From Halictus rubicundus (lineage: Eukaryota > Arthropoda > Insecta > Hymenoptera > Halictidae), in the NCBI RefSeq assembly GCF_050948215.1, contig NC_135164.1:1431116-1495115 (forward strand): a DNA stretch of 64,000 nt, written 5' to 3'. Position numbers and translations under genes: made by a program. A model generated the notes under the pieces. It did no database searches, was not told the DNA's origin, and saw only the letters and a list, made by a program, of their open reading frames with translations. Within the stretch, counting starts at the first letter, position 1, and every line of letters begins with the position of its first letter. Of this stretch, positions 39,627-49,296 are shown in pieces.

Positions 39627-39813
39627 TGTAGGAGTGTAATATATTTCTCCAAATAAAAGACGTGTTATCTCTTTCAGTATTTACTTTAATCTGAAGCAAT
39701 TTGTTATGTAAATAATTTTTGTTGGTAGGGAAACCAAAAACAAAATAAATGTTAACAACTATATATAAACAAATTAATCGATACAGAAATCTACATTATC
39801 TACAACCGCCACA
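39627..39813 (-). repeat. CsRn1-type 5' LTR (minus-strand orientation)
   Basis: This is a 187-bp copy that appears identical to 35325-35511. It is followed by the ATGT target duplication and the resumed Gypsy-env LTR. Confidence 0.9.
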
Positions 39814-40564
39814 ATGTTGCGTTAGCTTCTGAATAGATGTCGCGCCGTCGGGATGTTGTGTTTAGTTATAACTAGATGTCGCGTTAGGCCATAAGTTGTA
39901 TAATATATAGATAGCCACTACATTACATCACATAGAATTCTAAGTCCCGTTATTACGTCACCGCGCTCTAGCGAGCCCCACTACGACGCGTAATACGTCA
40001 CGCGCCCCTCCACGCGATCTCCGAGCGAAGGAGGTCTGGACAATTCCCGAGAAAGTCGGTTCTCATCCGCGACCTGGTCGCGTCAATATACTTAGTGTTA
40101 ACCATTCAAATCCTGTCATTTATTATCCACCAATCCCGCGCAAGAGAGTGCCGCGTCGCGCCGGTTGTAAACACTAATCACGCCAGTTATCTCGCCCTCT
40201 CGTGTCTAACAATCCAATCCATTCGGCGAACGTCCGCACCATCTCGCGGCCGCGCAGCATCAGGACCAATCTCCAGGGAGAGAGAGAGAGAGAGAGATCG
40301 ACCTAAGAGGGACAAGGACACCGACCCATTCTCCGTAGCCAATCCGAGGGATCACGGCTGCCCCATCTGCCTCTGTTTCTTGCAATCTGTCCAGGACTGT
40401 TGGTGAGTAGCATATCTACATATTTATGTGGAACCGTGGACCCGGCTAGACTTCGAACGTACGAGTCGAGTGAGCCAAATGGTTGTAATTTTGAAGCGTC
40501 TCTCCGCGGTAAAATCGCGAAGCGTCTTTACCATCGTGTAACCAACCGCGGGACGTAACAGGAG

Positions 40565-41526
40565 AAAACCACAGTATTAGAAAGATAACTGAGTTATGGG
40601 GGAAAGGAAATCATAAAGAGCCAGAAAAGGAAGATAACGAGGAGAATCAGGCTATAAAAAGGATAGACTTGAAAAAAACACCACAGAAGGAAATAGAAAA
40701 AGGGGAGGGAGAACAAACACAAGGAATGGTGAATATAATAGTGATGAGAATGGAGAGCCTGAAAAATGAAATAATACAAGGAAGAGAAGGACTGGAAAAA
40801 GAAATCAAGAAGGAGATAAAGGGTCTGGCCAACAGAATAGAAGCAATGGAATGCCGCTGGAAAAATAAGGAAGAAGATATATGTATGAAGATGGAGGAAA
40901 TGCTGAAAAAATGGGAGGAACAAGAGCGGGAAGAAAGGCAGAGAAGGGAAAAAGAAAAGGCAGAATTCATGGGGGAAGTCTTAAGAAGAGTGGAAGAAAG
41001 GATAGAGAAAGTGGCAGAACAGGGAAAGGAATGTAAATCAAAGAACGAGAACGCGACGACGTGGGAAGAAATAAAGAAAATTAAAAGGAAAATGTCAGAG
41101 CAAGATAGGAGAGCAAGGAAAAATAATGTAGTCATTAGAGGGTTAAAAGTAAGGGAGGAGGATGTAAAGGAAGGAGTCGAAACATATTTGAAAGAAGAAT
41201 TTCAGATAGAAGGAGGGGTGAATACAGTGGAGTCCAGAGGAAAAGAGGAGCCCAAAATTCTAATAGTGGAAATGAAAAACTGGGAGATAAAACAGGAGAT
41301 AATGCAGAAGAAGAGTAAGATAAGAAACAAGAAAATATACATAGACCACGACCTGACGGAAGAGGAGAGGAAGGTGCAGAGTATGATAAGAAACAGAGCA
41401 AGGAATGAAAGAGAAGAGGGGAGGATAGTGAAGGTAGGTTACAGGAAGATCTGCATTCAGGGAAAATGGTATAGTTGGAACGAGGAGAGGGAGGAGCTAC
41501 AGGAGAGCAAGGTTTTTCGAGAATAG
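40565..41526 (+). pseudogene. LINE-B ORF1, 3' fragment
   Basis: Continues the ORF1 that opens at 14918. The protein is very rich in Lys and Glu, with a long predicted coiled-coil (about 40740-41050). It then has a folded-looking domain with 'NNVVIRGLK', 'KIYIDHDLT' and 'VGYRKICIQGKWY'. That resembles the RRM-plus-C-terminal-domain arrangement of L1-like ORF1 proteins (transposase_22 type). The Met at 40669 is internal. ORF1 overlaps the start of ORF2 by about 50 nt. The gene is inactivated by the 25.5-kb insertion. Confidence 0.7.
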
Positions 41527-41909
41527 CCTTACGGGTAGAAAAAGGTAGGCTTGGAAAAGGGGAGGGAAAAGAGAAGAATGGCAAAATAAGTAGAAACAAA
41601 CAAAACACAGAAACGTGGCAACGCAGGGAGGGAGAGGAGACAGAATATAGAAAAAACGAAGACAAAGGTACAGAGAATAACAAAGGGAAAATTTTATTCT
41701 GGAACGTAGCAGGTATAGTCAAAAAGGATAGAGAATTTTGGAAATTTGTGCAAGGATTTGACTACGTAGGATTACTAGAAACCTGGGTGGATCAGAGAAA
41801 ATGGGAAACACTAAGGAAAAATCTGCCAAAAGGGTACGAATGGAAGTGTCAAGCGGCGATTAAGGAAAAAAAGAAGGGGAGGCCGCGGGGGGGGGGGGGG
41901 GGGGAATAA
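41475..41909 (+). pseudogene. LINE-B ORF2, N-terminal endonuclease part
   Basis: The frame includes 'ILFWNVAGI' and 'LLETWV', the first conserved blocks of an APE-type endonuclease. It terminates just after a run of about 19 G (41888-41906). The rest of the endonuclease lies in another frame, so the G-run length has shifted the frame, in the genome or in the assembly. Confidence 0.7.
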
Positions 41910-43930
41910 TAACAGGAGTAAGAGAGTGTTGGAAGACATTGGAGGTGAATGATAAAGTACAGGGCCTGGTAGAAAGGAAAATAGGTGTGGGAGAGGAAAT
42001 ATGGAATGTATGGGCGGTGTACAGCAACCAGGAGATGGACAGAATAGCAAAAGCGGTAGAAGAACAAGTGGATCAAACAGCAGGCGAAGTGGTTATTATG
42101 GGCGGGGACTTCAATGCGAGGATAGGAGAACAGGGAAGTTTATATAATGGAGAGTGGGAAGAAGAGCAGGAAAGGAGGAAATCGAAAGACAAGGTGAAAA
42201 ACGGACAGGGAGAAAAAATGTTACGAATGACAGAAGAAAGAGGGTTACATATTTTGAATGGGAATAAAAGAGGCGATAAAGGGGGAGAGCTCACCTATAT
42301 AGACAGGAAAGGGGTGTCGGTTGTTGATTATGTAGTAGCCAACTCAAAAGGGTGGGATAGGATAGAAAAACTGGTGGTAGGAAGTAGGACGGAGTCCGAC
42401 CACCTTCCGCTGGAAGTAGAGGTTACAGCAGGAGGAGGAAAGTATCGAGAGGAGGAGCAAGTGGAAAAAGAGGTAATAAACTGGGATATAGGAGCGATTG
42501 AGAGATATAAAGAGAGAACAGGCGAAAAGGTATATACACAGAATGAAAGGACAACAGAGGACTGGGAAGAGCTGAAGACAGCGGTGAAGGAGTCGATGGA
42601 ATCAAGAAGAGTAAGAAGGAAGAAATGGAAGATAGGATGCAAATATTGGTGGGACAGGGATTGTACTAGAGAGAAGAGGAAAGTGAGTAGATGCTACAGA
42701 AGGTGGAAAGAGGGTAAAGTGGATAAGGAAGTTTACCTGAAAGAAAAAGCGGACTTCAAAAAATTTTGCGAAAGTAAGGAAGCAATGAGAAAACAGGAAG
42801 AGAAAGAAAAAATTAGGAAGGCAAAAGAAGAGAGGCAAATTTGGAAATACATCAATAAAGAAAGGAAAAGGAAATCGAGTAACGAAAACAAGATACAAAT
42901 AGAAGTATGGAGAAAACATTTCAAAGAACTATTGGGGGGAGCAGATGAAAGACTAACAGGGGAAAAGAGAGAGCAGGTACCAGCGGTAGAGGATGAAGAG
43001 AGCTTGTCAGAGGAGGAGCTGGAGGAACAAATAGGAAAACTGAAAAAGAAAAAAGCCCCGGGAGGAGACAGCATCCCGAACGAGGCATGGGTGTATAGTG
43101 AGGGAGGGACAAGGATGAAATTAAAAGAGGTAATTAGGAAAGTATGGGCAGGGGAAGGCTTCCCGGAGGACTGGAAGAAGGCGGTAATAACCCCCCTGTA
43201 CAAAAAGGGAGACGAGAACAATCCTGGTAATTACAGAGGGATAAGTTTACTATGCACGGCTTACAAGATATATGTTTCACTGCTCAATGAAAGATTGAAA
43301 AAGGACATAGAGGACAAAGGAATTTTACCAGATACGCAAGCCGGATTTCGGAGACACAGAGGGACAATAGATAACGCATACATCCTGCAACATGTGGTGG
43401 AGAGGGAGCTTAAAAAGAGGGAAGGTAAGGTCTACGCCATGTTCGTGGACCTAAGAGCGGCATTCGACACGGTAAAAAGGAGAAAGATGTGGGAAGTGAT
43501 GGAGAAGTGTGGAGTAAGAAAGGGGTTAACTGAAAGAGTAAAGGAGGTGTATGAGGAAACGGTGAACGTTGTGAGGACAAGTAAGGGGGAATCAGGGGAA
43601 TTCTGGACGGGAGAGGGACTCAGGCAGGGTTGCCCGCTCAGTCCGACCCTGTTCACAATATATATAGCCGACATGGAGGAAGAATTCAGGAAAGGACTGG
43701 TGGGAGGAATAAGAGTGGGTGAAGAAAGATTCTGGTCCCTAGCCTATGCAGACGATGTGGTGGCAGTAGCAAGTAAAGAGGGAGATTTGAAATGCATGAT
43801 GAAGAGGCTGGAAAGGTACTTGGACAAAAAGGAATTGACGCTAAACACGGAGAAGACTAAAATAATGATTTTTAAGAGAGGGAGAGAAAAAAGAAGAAAG
43901 CTGCATGGAACTGGAAGAGGGAAACGGTAG
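41907..43930 (+). pseudogene. LINE-B ORF2, endonuclease C-terminus and reverse transcriptase
   Basis: From just after the G-run the frame gives 'MGGDFNARIG' and 'SDHLPLEV', the later endonuclease blocks. The reverse transcriptase follows with 'APGGDSIPNEAW', 'NYRGISLL', 'QAGFRRHRGT', 'LRQGCPLSP' and the active site YADD near 43745. At about 43880-43915, in an A/G-only stretch, the frame is lost, and the thumb region appears in another frame. Confidence 0.8.
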
Positions 43931-44862
43931 AGGACGTCAAGGAATTCTGTTATTTAGGAATAAAGTTTGAAAGCAACGGAAAGATAGCAGGTCACGTAAA
44001 GGAAAGGATAAAGAGAGCGAACGTGGTCCTAAATCAAGTATGGGGAATCGGCGAAAGGAAATTTAAAAATGATTTTAAAATGAGAATGTTTCTCTTTGAT
44101 ACGTTGGTACTGGGGGTACTCCTATACGGGGTAGAGCTATGGGGCTTTAAGGAGAGAACAGAAGTAGAAAGGATTCAGCTGAAATATATAAAGTGGACAC
44201 TTGGTTTGGACGTGCGTACCCCAGGATACTTGGTACTGGAAGAAACAAAAAGGGCGAGGCTTAGAGTAAAGGCAGGAATTAGGGCATGGAAATACACGGA
44301 AGGAGTAAGAAACAGAGCAGGGAGGAAGATAGTCAAGGAATGTCTGAAGGAAAAGGAATCAGGGAAAGTTCAGGGCGAAAGCGGGAAAGAAAGGGAGGAA
44401 TACTTAAAGAGAAACGGATGGAGCCAAGCAGGGGTGGAAGAGATGATAAGGCTAGAGATGGAGGTAGCGGAGAGGCTAAAGGAGAGAGACATTGAGGTAC
44501 AACGGCAAGAACAATATACAAGGATAGAGCAGTCAAAATATAACAAAAGGTACAAGTTTATAAGAGTGGCAGAGTTACCAGAATACCTAAGTAAGGAGGG
44601 AAGAGGGGAAAGTCAAAAGTTAGTAGCCCAAGTAAGATGCGGAAATGCAGAAAACTGGAACAAATACTGGCTGGGAGACGAAGCAAGAGGATGCGACCTG
44701 TGTGGGGACAGGTATGGCAATCTGGAGCATCTAACAAGAGAATGCAGGGAAATGGAGGGAAGGATCAGGATGGAAGACATAGTGAGTGGGAGGATAGATA
44801 CAAATGTTGAAGCGTGGCTTCAAAAGCTCAGAAAGAAGAGAGATAAGCGAGCAGAAATATAA
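43894..44862 (+). pseudogene. LINE-B ORF2, C-terminal part
   Basis: Open from about 43894 ('VEDVKEFCYLGIKFESNG', the usual RT-thumb segment) to 44862. It ends with a zinc-finger-like C-x2-C-x8-H-x4-C motif ('CDLC…HLTREC'), common at the C-terminus of ORF2 in R1/Jockey-type elements. The Met at 44023 is internal. Confidence 0.75.
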
Positions 44863-44993
44863 AGGTAATATAAGGAAGCGTAAACTAAAGATAACAGAGT
44901 AGGAAATGGTGCAATAATCGGAATAAGAATAGGAACAGGCAGAATATAGGTAGAGTAGTCAGGGTAGGGATGGGTGAGTCGAAGAGGGAAGGG

Positions 44994-44995
<2 letters not shown>

Positions 44996-45041
<46 letters not shown>
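44996..45041 (+). repeat. (GA)n microsatellite in the LINE-B 3' UTR
   Basis: About 23 GA dinucleotides lie between the ORF2 stop and the AATAAA at 45121. The region is purine-rich in general, so the tract probably expanded in place. Confidence 0.9.
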
Positions 45042-45044
<3 letters not shown>

Positions 45045-45154
45045 AATGCGTGGATAAGATAGTTATTTTTTGTATTCATAGGTTATTGTAAACCGAGTCC
45101 AATTCTTGGCCGTAAGGCTGAATAAAGCAATATTATTATTATTAATATACCTTA

Positions 45155-45335
45155 ATGAAATTGTGACGAGTGAATTGATGGGATTTTCCTGATGAAAATG
45201 AGTTCAAATTCGAGTGTAATCGAACAATTTTCATTGATACGTAATGTTACGATAAAAATTACAATCTCATTGAAGATAGTTCAAATGATGTCGTGTTTGG
45301 ACTCAATTTCATCGGAATAAGCTCTTTTCTTTTCT
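45155..45335 (+). repeat. Partial third copy of the 330-bp MITE
   Basis: The sequence from 'ATTGTGACGAGTGAATTGATGG' onward (quoted in part) matches about 825-990, including 'TCGAGTGTAATCGAACAA' and 'ATGATGTCGTGTTTGGACTC'. It begins directly after the LINE-B tail, so LINE-B may have inserted into or beside it. Confidence 0.65.
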
Positions 45336-45638
45336 GATAAAAATTACACCGAACATGATATAATTAGCATCACATTTAATTGACGATTACAAATTCTATC
45401 AAGTACAAGCTTGCTGCACACAAGTTCTCGTACAATCGACCGAAGCAAGGATGTTTTGTGTGAGTTCTGGGCCAAGGTCGCAGGACAGTCCCCTTGTCAT
45501 CGGCGGGGCAGTAGCTAGGGAGGACTAATTTATGGCACACCCAAGTGTCACTTTTCCTTCCCACGGGGGTCTACAATAAGAAAAAGTCAAGTCAAAACAT
45601 ATTACAATCTAAAAATATTGAAAATTATCAGCATAATG
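45336..45638. other. Unassigned sequence
   Basis: This has mixed composition without a supported gene. The stretch 45400-45580, GC-richer than its surroundings, may be a 3' UTR fragment of another non-LTR element, but I cannot show it. Confidence 0.3.
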
Positions 45639-45800
45639 TTTTTTTTTTTTTTTGTAGTGTTTTGAGTGCAGGGAGGTAAAATGTTTTATACACTATGTCC
45701 AGGGGCCATTCCAACCCCCGGGAGTGTGGGATTCTCCATCATATGGTACTGTTGGCCTACCCACTAAACCTCCTCCCAACACTTGACTCCTCTTTGGTTG
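45639..45800 (-). mobile_element. Probable 3'-end fragment of a non-LTR element
   Basis: A T15 run (45639-45653) is followed by a GC-richer block containing 'CCATTCCAACCCCCGGGAG'. This looks like an A-tailed LINE 3' end read from the minus strand. No coding part is attached. Confidence 0.35.
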
Positions 45801-45984
45801 TAATTACTAGACTGCGGATTTTATAGGTGCATTTTCCATAATGATCCGGAATCTAGTCATTACTTCAGATTCTTCCTGAACACATGCAAAAATATTATTA
45901 TATTAAAATTATAAAACGTAAGATAAATACAAAATGAAAAATTAGAATTAATATACGTACGGATATTTGTGCTCATGAATCTAT

Positions 45985-46090
45985 TAGAACAGCTCTCCAT
46001 ATGCGCTGTATTGCACTCGCCGGTGCAGTCGCAATAGGCCATAAAACAGCTCTTCATGTGCGCTGTATTGCACTCGCCGGTGCAATATAG
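45985..46090. repeat. Tandem duplication of about 58 bp
   Basis: 'GCGCTGTATTGCACTCGCCG' occurs at about 46005-46024 and 46060-46079, preceded each time by 'ACAGCTCT(C/T)CAT'. It lies directly beyond the stop of the nuclease ORF. Confidence 0.7.
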
Positions 46091-46095
46091 GCCTC

Positions 46096-47946
46096 TTATC
46101 TTTGATTAGATGTACCTGGTTCTACTGCACATGCACTTTCTTTCTGTGCCAACAATGGTTCCCTAAACGGCTGGCCTCTGTTGTATCTACTGTCTATTAT
46201 TTCTGGCAGCATGTAGTCCTCGTAGAATCTTTTTAATTTTTCTTCCATCTCTGCTGCCCAGAATGCATCGTCTCTTTTTACTTGTATTATCTTCATTCCT
46301 TTTGGCGTCCATAAACAGAATAGAGCATTTTGTCTATTTGTTATGTGCAATTGTCCTTGCACTTGATGATAGTAATGGTGAGTTTTATTCATTTTATCAC
46401 CCTGAAAAATGCGTCGTATCGCATAAAACTTCTCCATTGCTTCATCGGGAGTTAAATCCCTCGCCGAATATGGACACTTTATCTCGACGATTGTATCGTC
46501 CTGTACAAGTCCATCTGGTGTCGCACCTAAGTAAGGCACGAAAGAATCGATGAACAGCCCACACGGTAGAATAGAGATTCCTAATTCTACTTCCATTTGT
46601 CTCAGGGCGTTCATCTCGTTTTCCCTTCCGTATTGTACGGCTGGCAGACTTTCGATTTGTGGATACACCACAGCTTTCAAACAACTTGCTCGTGATGTAG
46701 TCTTTCGTAATCGGCATACTGGGCCGAAATTGGATGCTGTTAATAATTTCTTCCTATAAGCCACCCATCTTTCGCTGTTCCCTTGACTACGAGTTTCAGC
46801 CTCGATCGTGTGTCGCATCGATTGCCACTCGAGGAGCGTTGCCATGTGTCTCTCACATTCAGAAAGATATACTGTCTCCTCCATGTCTGGTTTTGCAGCA
46901 CTGGGGCCATAATCTTTGTCGCATTGTTGTTTCTCCTGTCGGAAGGAGGATGCTTTCTTTCGTGCTCTATATTCAATTTCCTTTTCCACTTCACGCTTAC
47001 GTCGATTTTCCAACTGTTTTACTAAGGTTGTCGGTTCTTTGCTCGTTGCAGCGCTCAATCGACTAAATATTTCTTTTGTGTTGAATTGGACGACAGCAGC
47101 AGAGACTCTACCCTGATAAGAACCTCTTTGTCCATAGTTTATGCGTTTCCCTGCGATGAATTTCGCAATTATATTATTAAAGCACTCTACGGCGTTATTA
47201 TTCAATGCATATAATAAACTTTCCGCATGGACGAAGAGCGGCTGCATTGCTTCTTCGATGTTTTGATATATACCCGTTTCTTTTAATTGCGGGACATAAT
47301 TGATTTGTTCGGGGTCAGAGTATTTGCTACAAAAGTAAGCCAATTTCTGACACTCTTTGTGTTCACCGAACACGTGACTTGGCACGTTTCTCAGATCTAT
47401 TTTTAAATTTTTTATTTGGTCTGATAATCTCAGCTTTTCTTTGAAGCGGTGTTCTGCAGCTTTCTTTACACCAGTGCGCAGACGGAGGGCATTTTGCTTC
47501 ACGATACCTCTTAGATTTTTGTAGCGGCCTTTTGCGACGATCTCATTTATCTTTCTGCTGAAATTCCGCAAAAGATGGTTGGTGCATTCAATTTTCCGCA
47601 CTTGTACCATGTACTCTTTATACGGATCGTTATCCAAGATCTTTTTATAGACGCTACTATCACCGTCGGCAACCAAAATGTTGTATATTAGGCCGTGCAT
47701 TTCTACGCTATATTGGAATCCTTCCACAATAGCAGCACTTTCCATGCCCGTTGAACTCTGATCGCGACCCCAGTTTTTGTAGCAGCGATGCTCGCGTGCC
47801 ACTTCCTTCTTTTTAGCTGCTGCGTGGCAAACGAAGCAGAATTTATTTTTTACACTGAGGTGTAGAACCTTCTTCGTGTAATATCCCACGATGGCTCCTA
47901 CACCAGAAAGGGAATTATAATCGCCGCCACGATATGACCTCTTCAT
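46096..47946 (-). pseudogene. Mutator-like transposase / YqaJ-type nuclease fusion, main part
   Basis: 616 codons. The first half resembles the 'Mutator-like transposase' domain found in animal genomes. It has a Cys pair 'CFVCHAAAKK', 'GDSSVYKKI', and a His/Cys-bearing 'KIECTNHLLRNF' segment. The second half is a YqaJ/lambda-exonuclease-like PD-(D/E)xK nuclease: 'GATPDG' with D478, E488-x-K490 in 'IVEIKCPYS', and the downstream 'HHYYHQVQGQLHIT' Gln motif. All nuclease residues are kept. This two-domain architecture recurs in arthropod mobile elements as far as I recall. The Met at 47946 is internal; the preceding residues lie in another frame, and the expected N-terminal catalytic Asp segment is missing at that junction. 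Confidence 0.75.
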
Positions 47947-48338
47947 GTATGAATGAAGGAAGGAATGAACGGTATATTACATCCTGGATGTACGTCGCCT
48001 CTTGCTATGGCTAATTCCCTCTCCTGTCTTCCAGCATCTTCCATCTCTCGTTGTGCAGCCACTTCGAAGGCATCGATTATTTCGTCGTGGCATTTTCGGT
48101 ATAAATGCTTAGACATGCACGACATATTCATGCCACATATCATTTCTTCCAGCTGTTTATATCCGCCTCCTGTCAGTATTGTTGCGGAAACTGCGCTGCG
48201 ATTGATATCCATGGCGTCATTATTTTCTTGAATACATCGGTGCGCTCCTTGTGATTGCACATCTGGCATTGCACGTGATAGATTTTCTCTATTCCGTTTT
48301 GTTGACACCCAACTATCTTTAAATGCCTGATGCCGCAA
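47943..48338 (-). pseudogene. Same gene, middle segment in another frame
   Basis: The segment 'MDINRSAVSATILTGGGYKQL' and 'CMSKHLYRKCHDEIIDAFEVAA' matches the part of Mutator-like/YqaJ proteins just upstream of the catalytic core. The frame ends at a stop near 47943, beside a short 'TTCATTCCTTCCTTCATTCA' tract. In relatives the core continues here with the first catalytic Asp, so this tract looks like the site of a small rearrangement. Confidence 0.65.
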
Positions 48339-48721
48339 TTTATTTGTGAATGTTCTTCAAGCTTTACAATTTGATCGAAGACATAGCTGAAGTCAACAAA
48401 GTCTATTCCTTGCGATATTGCTGGTTCCACTGTATCCGATTCTTCATTCTCTATGATCCAGCAGGATTCGGAATTAGTGCCATATTCGACATCTGTATCT
48501 TTTTCTTCGTTCTTTGCTGCTTCTTGTATAGTGTTGGCACTGTGTGATTCTTCTACAATTTCTTCTACAATTTCTTCTATTATCTCTATGTTTTCCGTAT
48601 TGTACATCGACGTAGCTGGCAGCATTTCACGATAATTATCCGCACAGAAATCTACTTCTATTTTGTTATTGCCTGCTTCGCTGTTGCATGCTGCTGCATT
48701 CCATTGTCGTCGCCTGAACAT
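48173..48721 (-). pseudogene. Same gene, N-terminal segment in a third frame
   Basis: 182 codons from the Met at 48721. An acidic N-terminus (repeated IVEEIVEE) leads to 'CGIRHLKIVGCQQNGIEKIYHVQCQMC', a zinc-binding-like Cys pattern. The family's continuation switches to the overlapping frame near 48235, indicating an indel. With the break at about 47955, the gene has two frame disruptions. Confidence 0.6.
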
Positions 48722-49118
48722 ATAGTTTGTTTAACGAGAAATAGTTTCACATTTTTCAATTTAACATCTGATTAAAATAATTAGTAAGTAATTGAATTAA
48801 TTGAAAGGTTTGAATTATGTAATTCAGTTACAACGTAGTTGAATTACTATATAATTGAAATATAATGTAATTCAATTGTGCAATTGAATTACAACGTAAC
48901 TGAATTAGCACAACTATGCCTACATAATTCATACGGGTGATTCTACGTCAAATCGATTACTTTTTTGGCCTCGATGTCAGGGATTTTGATGAATTTGAAA
49001 TATGCTGTAGTTCATATGTAATTGAAAGGGGAACCCCGCCCCCCGTGGGAGGGGGTCATTATTTTTCTTATTTAAAAATTATTGAAAAGATACTATTTTG
49101 TATTTTTAGATGAATAGA
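48722..49118. other. Degenerate AATTGAATTA-rich stretch and dispersed repeat
   Basis: 48780-48925 contains many imperfect copies of 'aattgaatta/taattcaatt', possibly a subterminal region of the nuclease-bearing element. 48940-49070 belongs to a dispersed family related to 59025-59140 ('cgatCACTTTTTtggcctcgatgtc' type). Confidence 0.45.
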
Positions 49119-49296
49119 GAGGTTTATGATACGGACGCTTGAGTCCCGCTATTTTTGTGCAAAAGGTACAACTGGTATTCCAGATGTTTTTAACTCATTA
49201 TTGCAGTCAGGCCTAAGGTTCGTTTTTTTTTTTTTTGGACACGTGCACCTCTACGGCTCTGACCCTCTAAATAGCGATTTACGTATCATAAACCTC
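49119..49296. repeat. 178-bp MITE with 15-bp inverted ends
   Basis: GAGGTTTATGATACG at 49119-49133 and its exact complement CGTATCATAAACCTC at 49282-49296. No coding capacity. The class is unknown and no clear target duplication is visible. Confidence 0.7.

Larger units (their letters stand above)
35325..39813 (-). mobile_element. CsRn1-type Gypsy LTR retrotransposon, apparently intact
   Basis: The 187-bp LTRs (35325-35511 and 39627-39813) show no difference by eye. The ATGT target duplication is at 35321-35324 and 39814-39817. Three features fit the CsRn1 clade: a tRNA-Trp primer site, a Gag with a CHCC-type finger, and no env. Gag and pol are open. This is the youngest-looking insertion in the window and a good candidate for a recently active copy. 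Confidence 0.92.
15051..40560 (+). mobile_element. Env-bearing Gypsy (errantivirus-like) LTR element with three nested insertions
   Basis: The element begins TGTCACGTCTGCC and ends GGGACGTAACA, flanked by GGAG on both sides. Excluding inserts, the 5' LTR is 897 bp and the 3' LTR 806 bp; the difference is one 91-bp deletion. In order it carries a tRNA-Leu primer site, gag, pol (protease, RT, RNase H, integrase) and an envelope-like gene. An 8-G purine tract at 35251-35261 precedes the 3' LTR. Inserts: LINE-A in the 5' LTR (15569-21446), a TTAA element in env (28626-33744) and a CsRn1-type Gypsy in the 3' LTR (35325-39813). Gag and pol remain open. Env is interrupted. Confidence 0.92.
35262..40560 (+). 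repeat. Gypsy-env 3' LTR, interrupted by the CsRn1-type element
   Basis: The LTR is 35262-35324 plus 39818-40560. Compared with the 5' LTR it lacks 91 bp (present around 15395-15485) at the junction 'GCGTCAA|TATACTTAG' near 40085. Otherwise the two are nearly identical by eye. Confidence 0.9.
14640..45145 (+). mobile_element. LINE-B: non-LTR retrotransposon, interrupted by 25.5 kb of nested insertions
   Basis: Own sequence occupies about 14640-15050 and 40565-45145. Everything between is the env-bearing Gypsy element and its passengers, flanked by the duplicated GGAG (15047-15050 and 40561-40564). The element has a purine-rich 5' region, a coiled-coil ORF1, and an ORF2 with APE-type endonuclease and reverse transcriptase plus a C-terminal CCHC-like finger. 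It ends with AATAAA and a (TAT)n tail at 45121-45145. The RT style (YADD) and the C-terminal finger suggest the R1/Jockey/I group, but the clade is not certain. The 5' end is approximate. The element is dead: ORF1 is split and ORF2 has at least two frame breaks. Confidence 0.75.

Noticed and set aside
40594..44555. Many Ser/Pro/Phe-rich minus-strand frames
   Set aside because: Antisense shadows of the Lys/Glu-rich LINE-B ORFs; no domain recognised.
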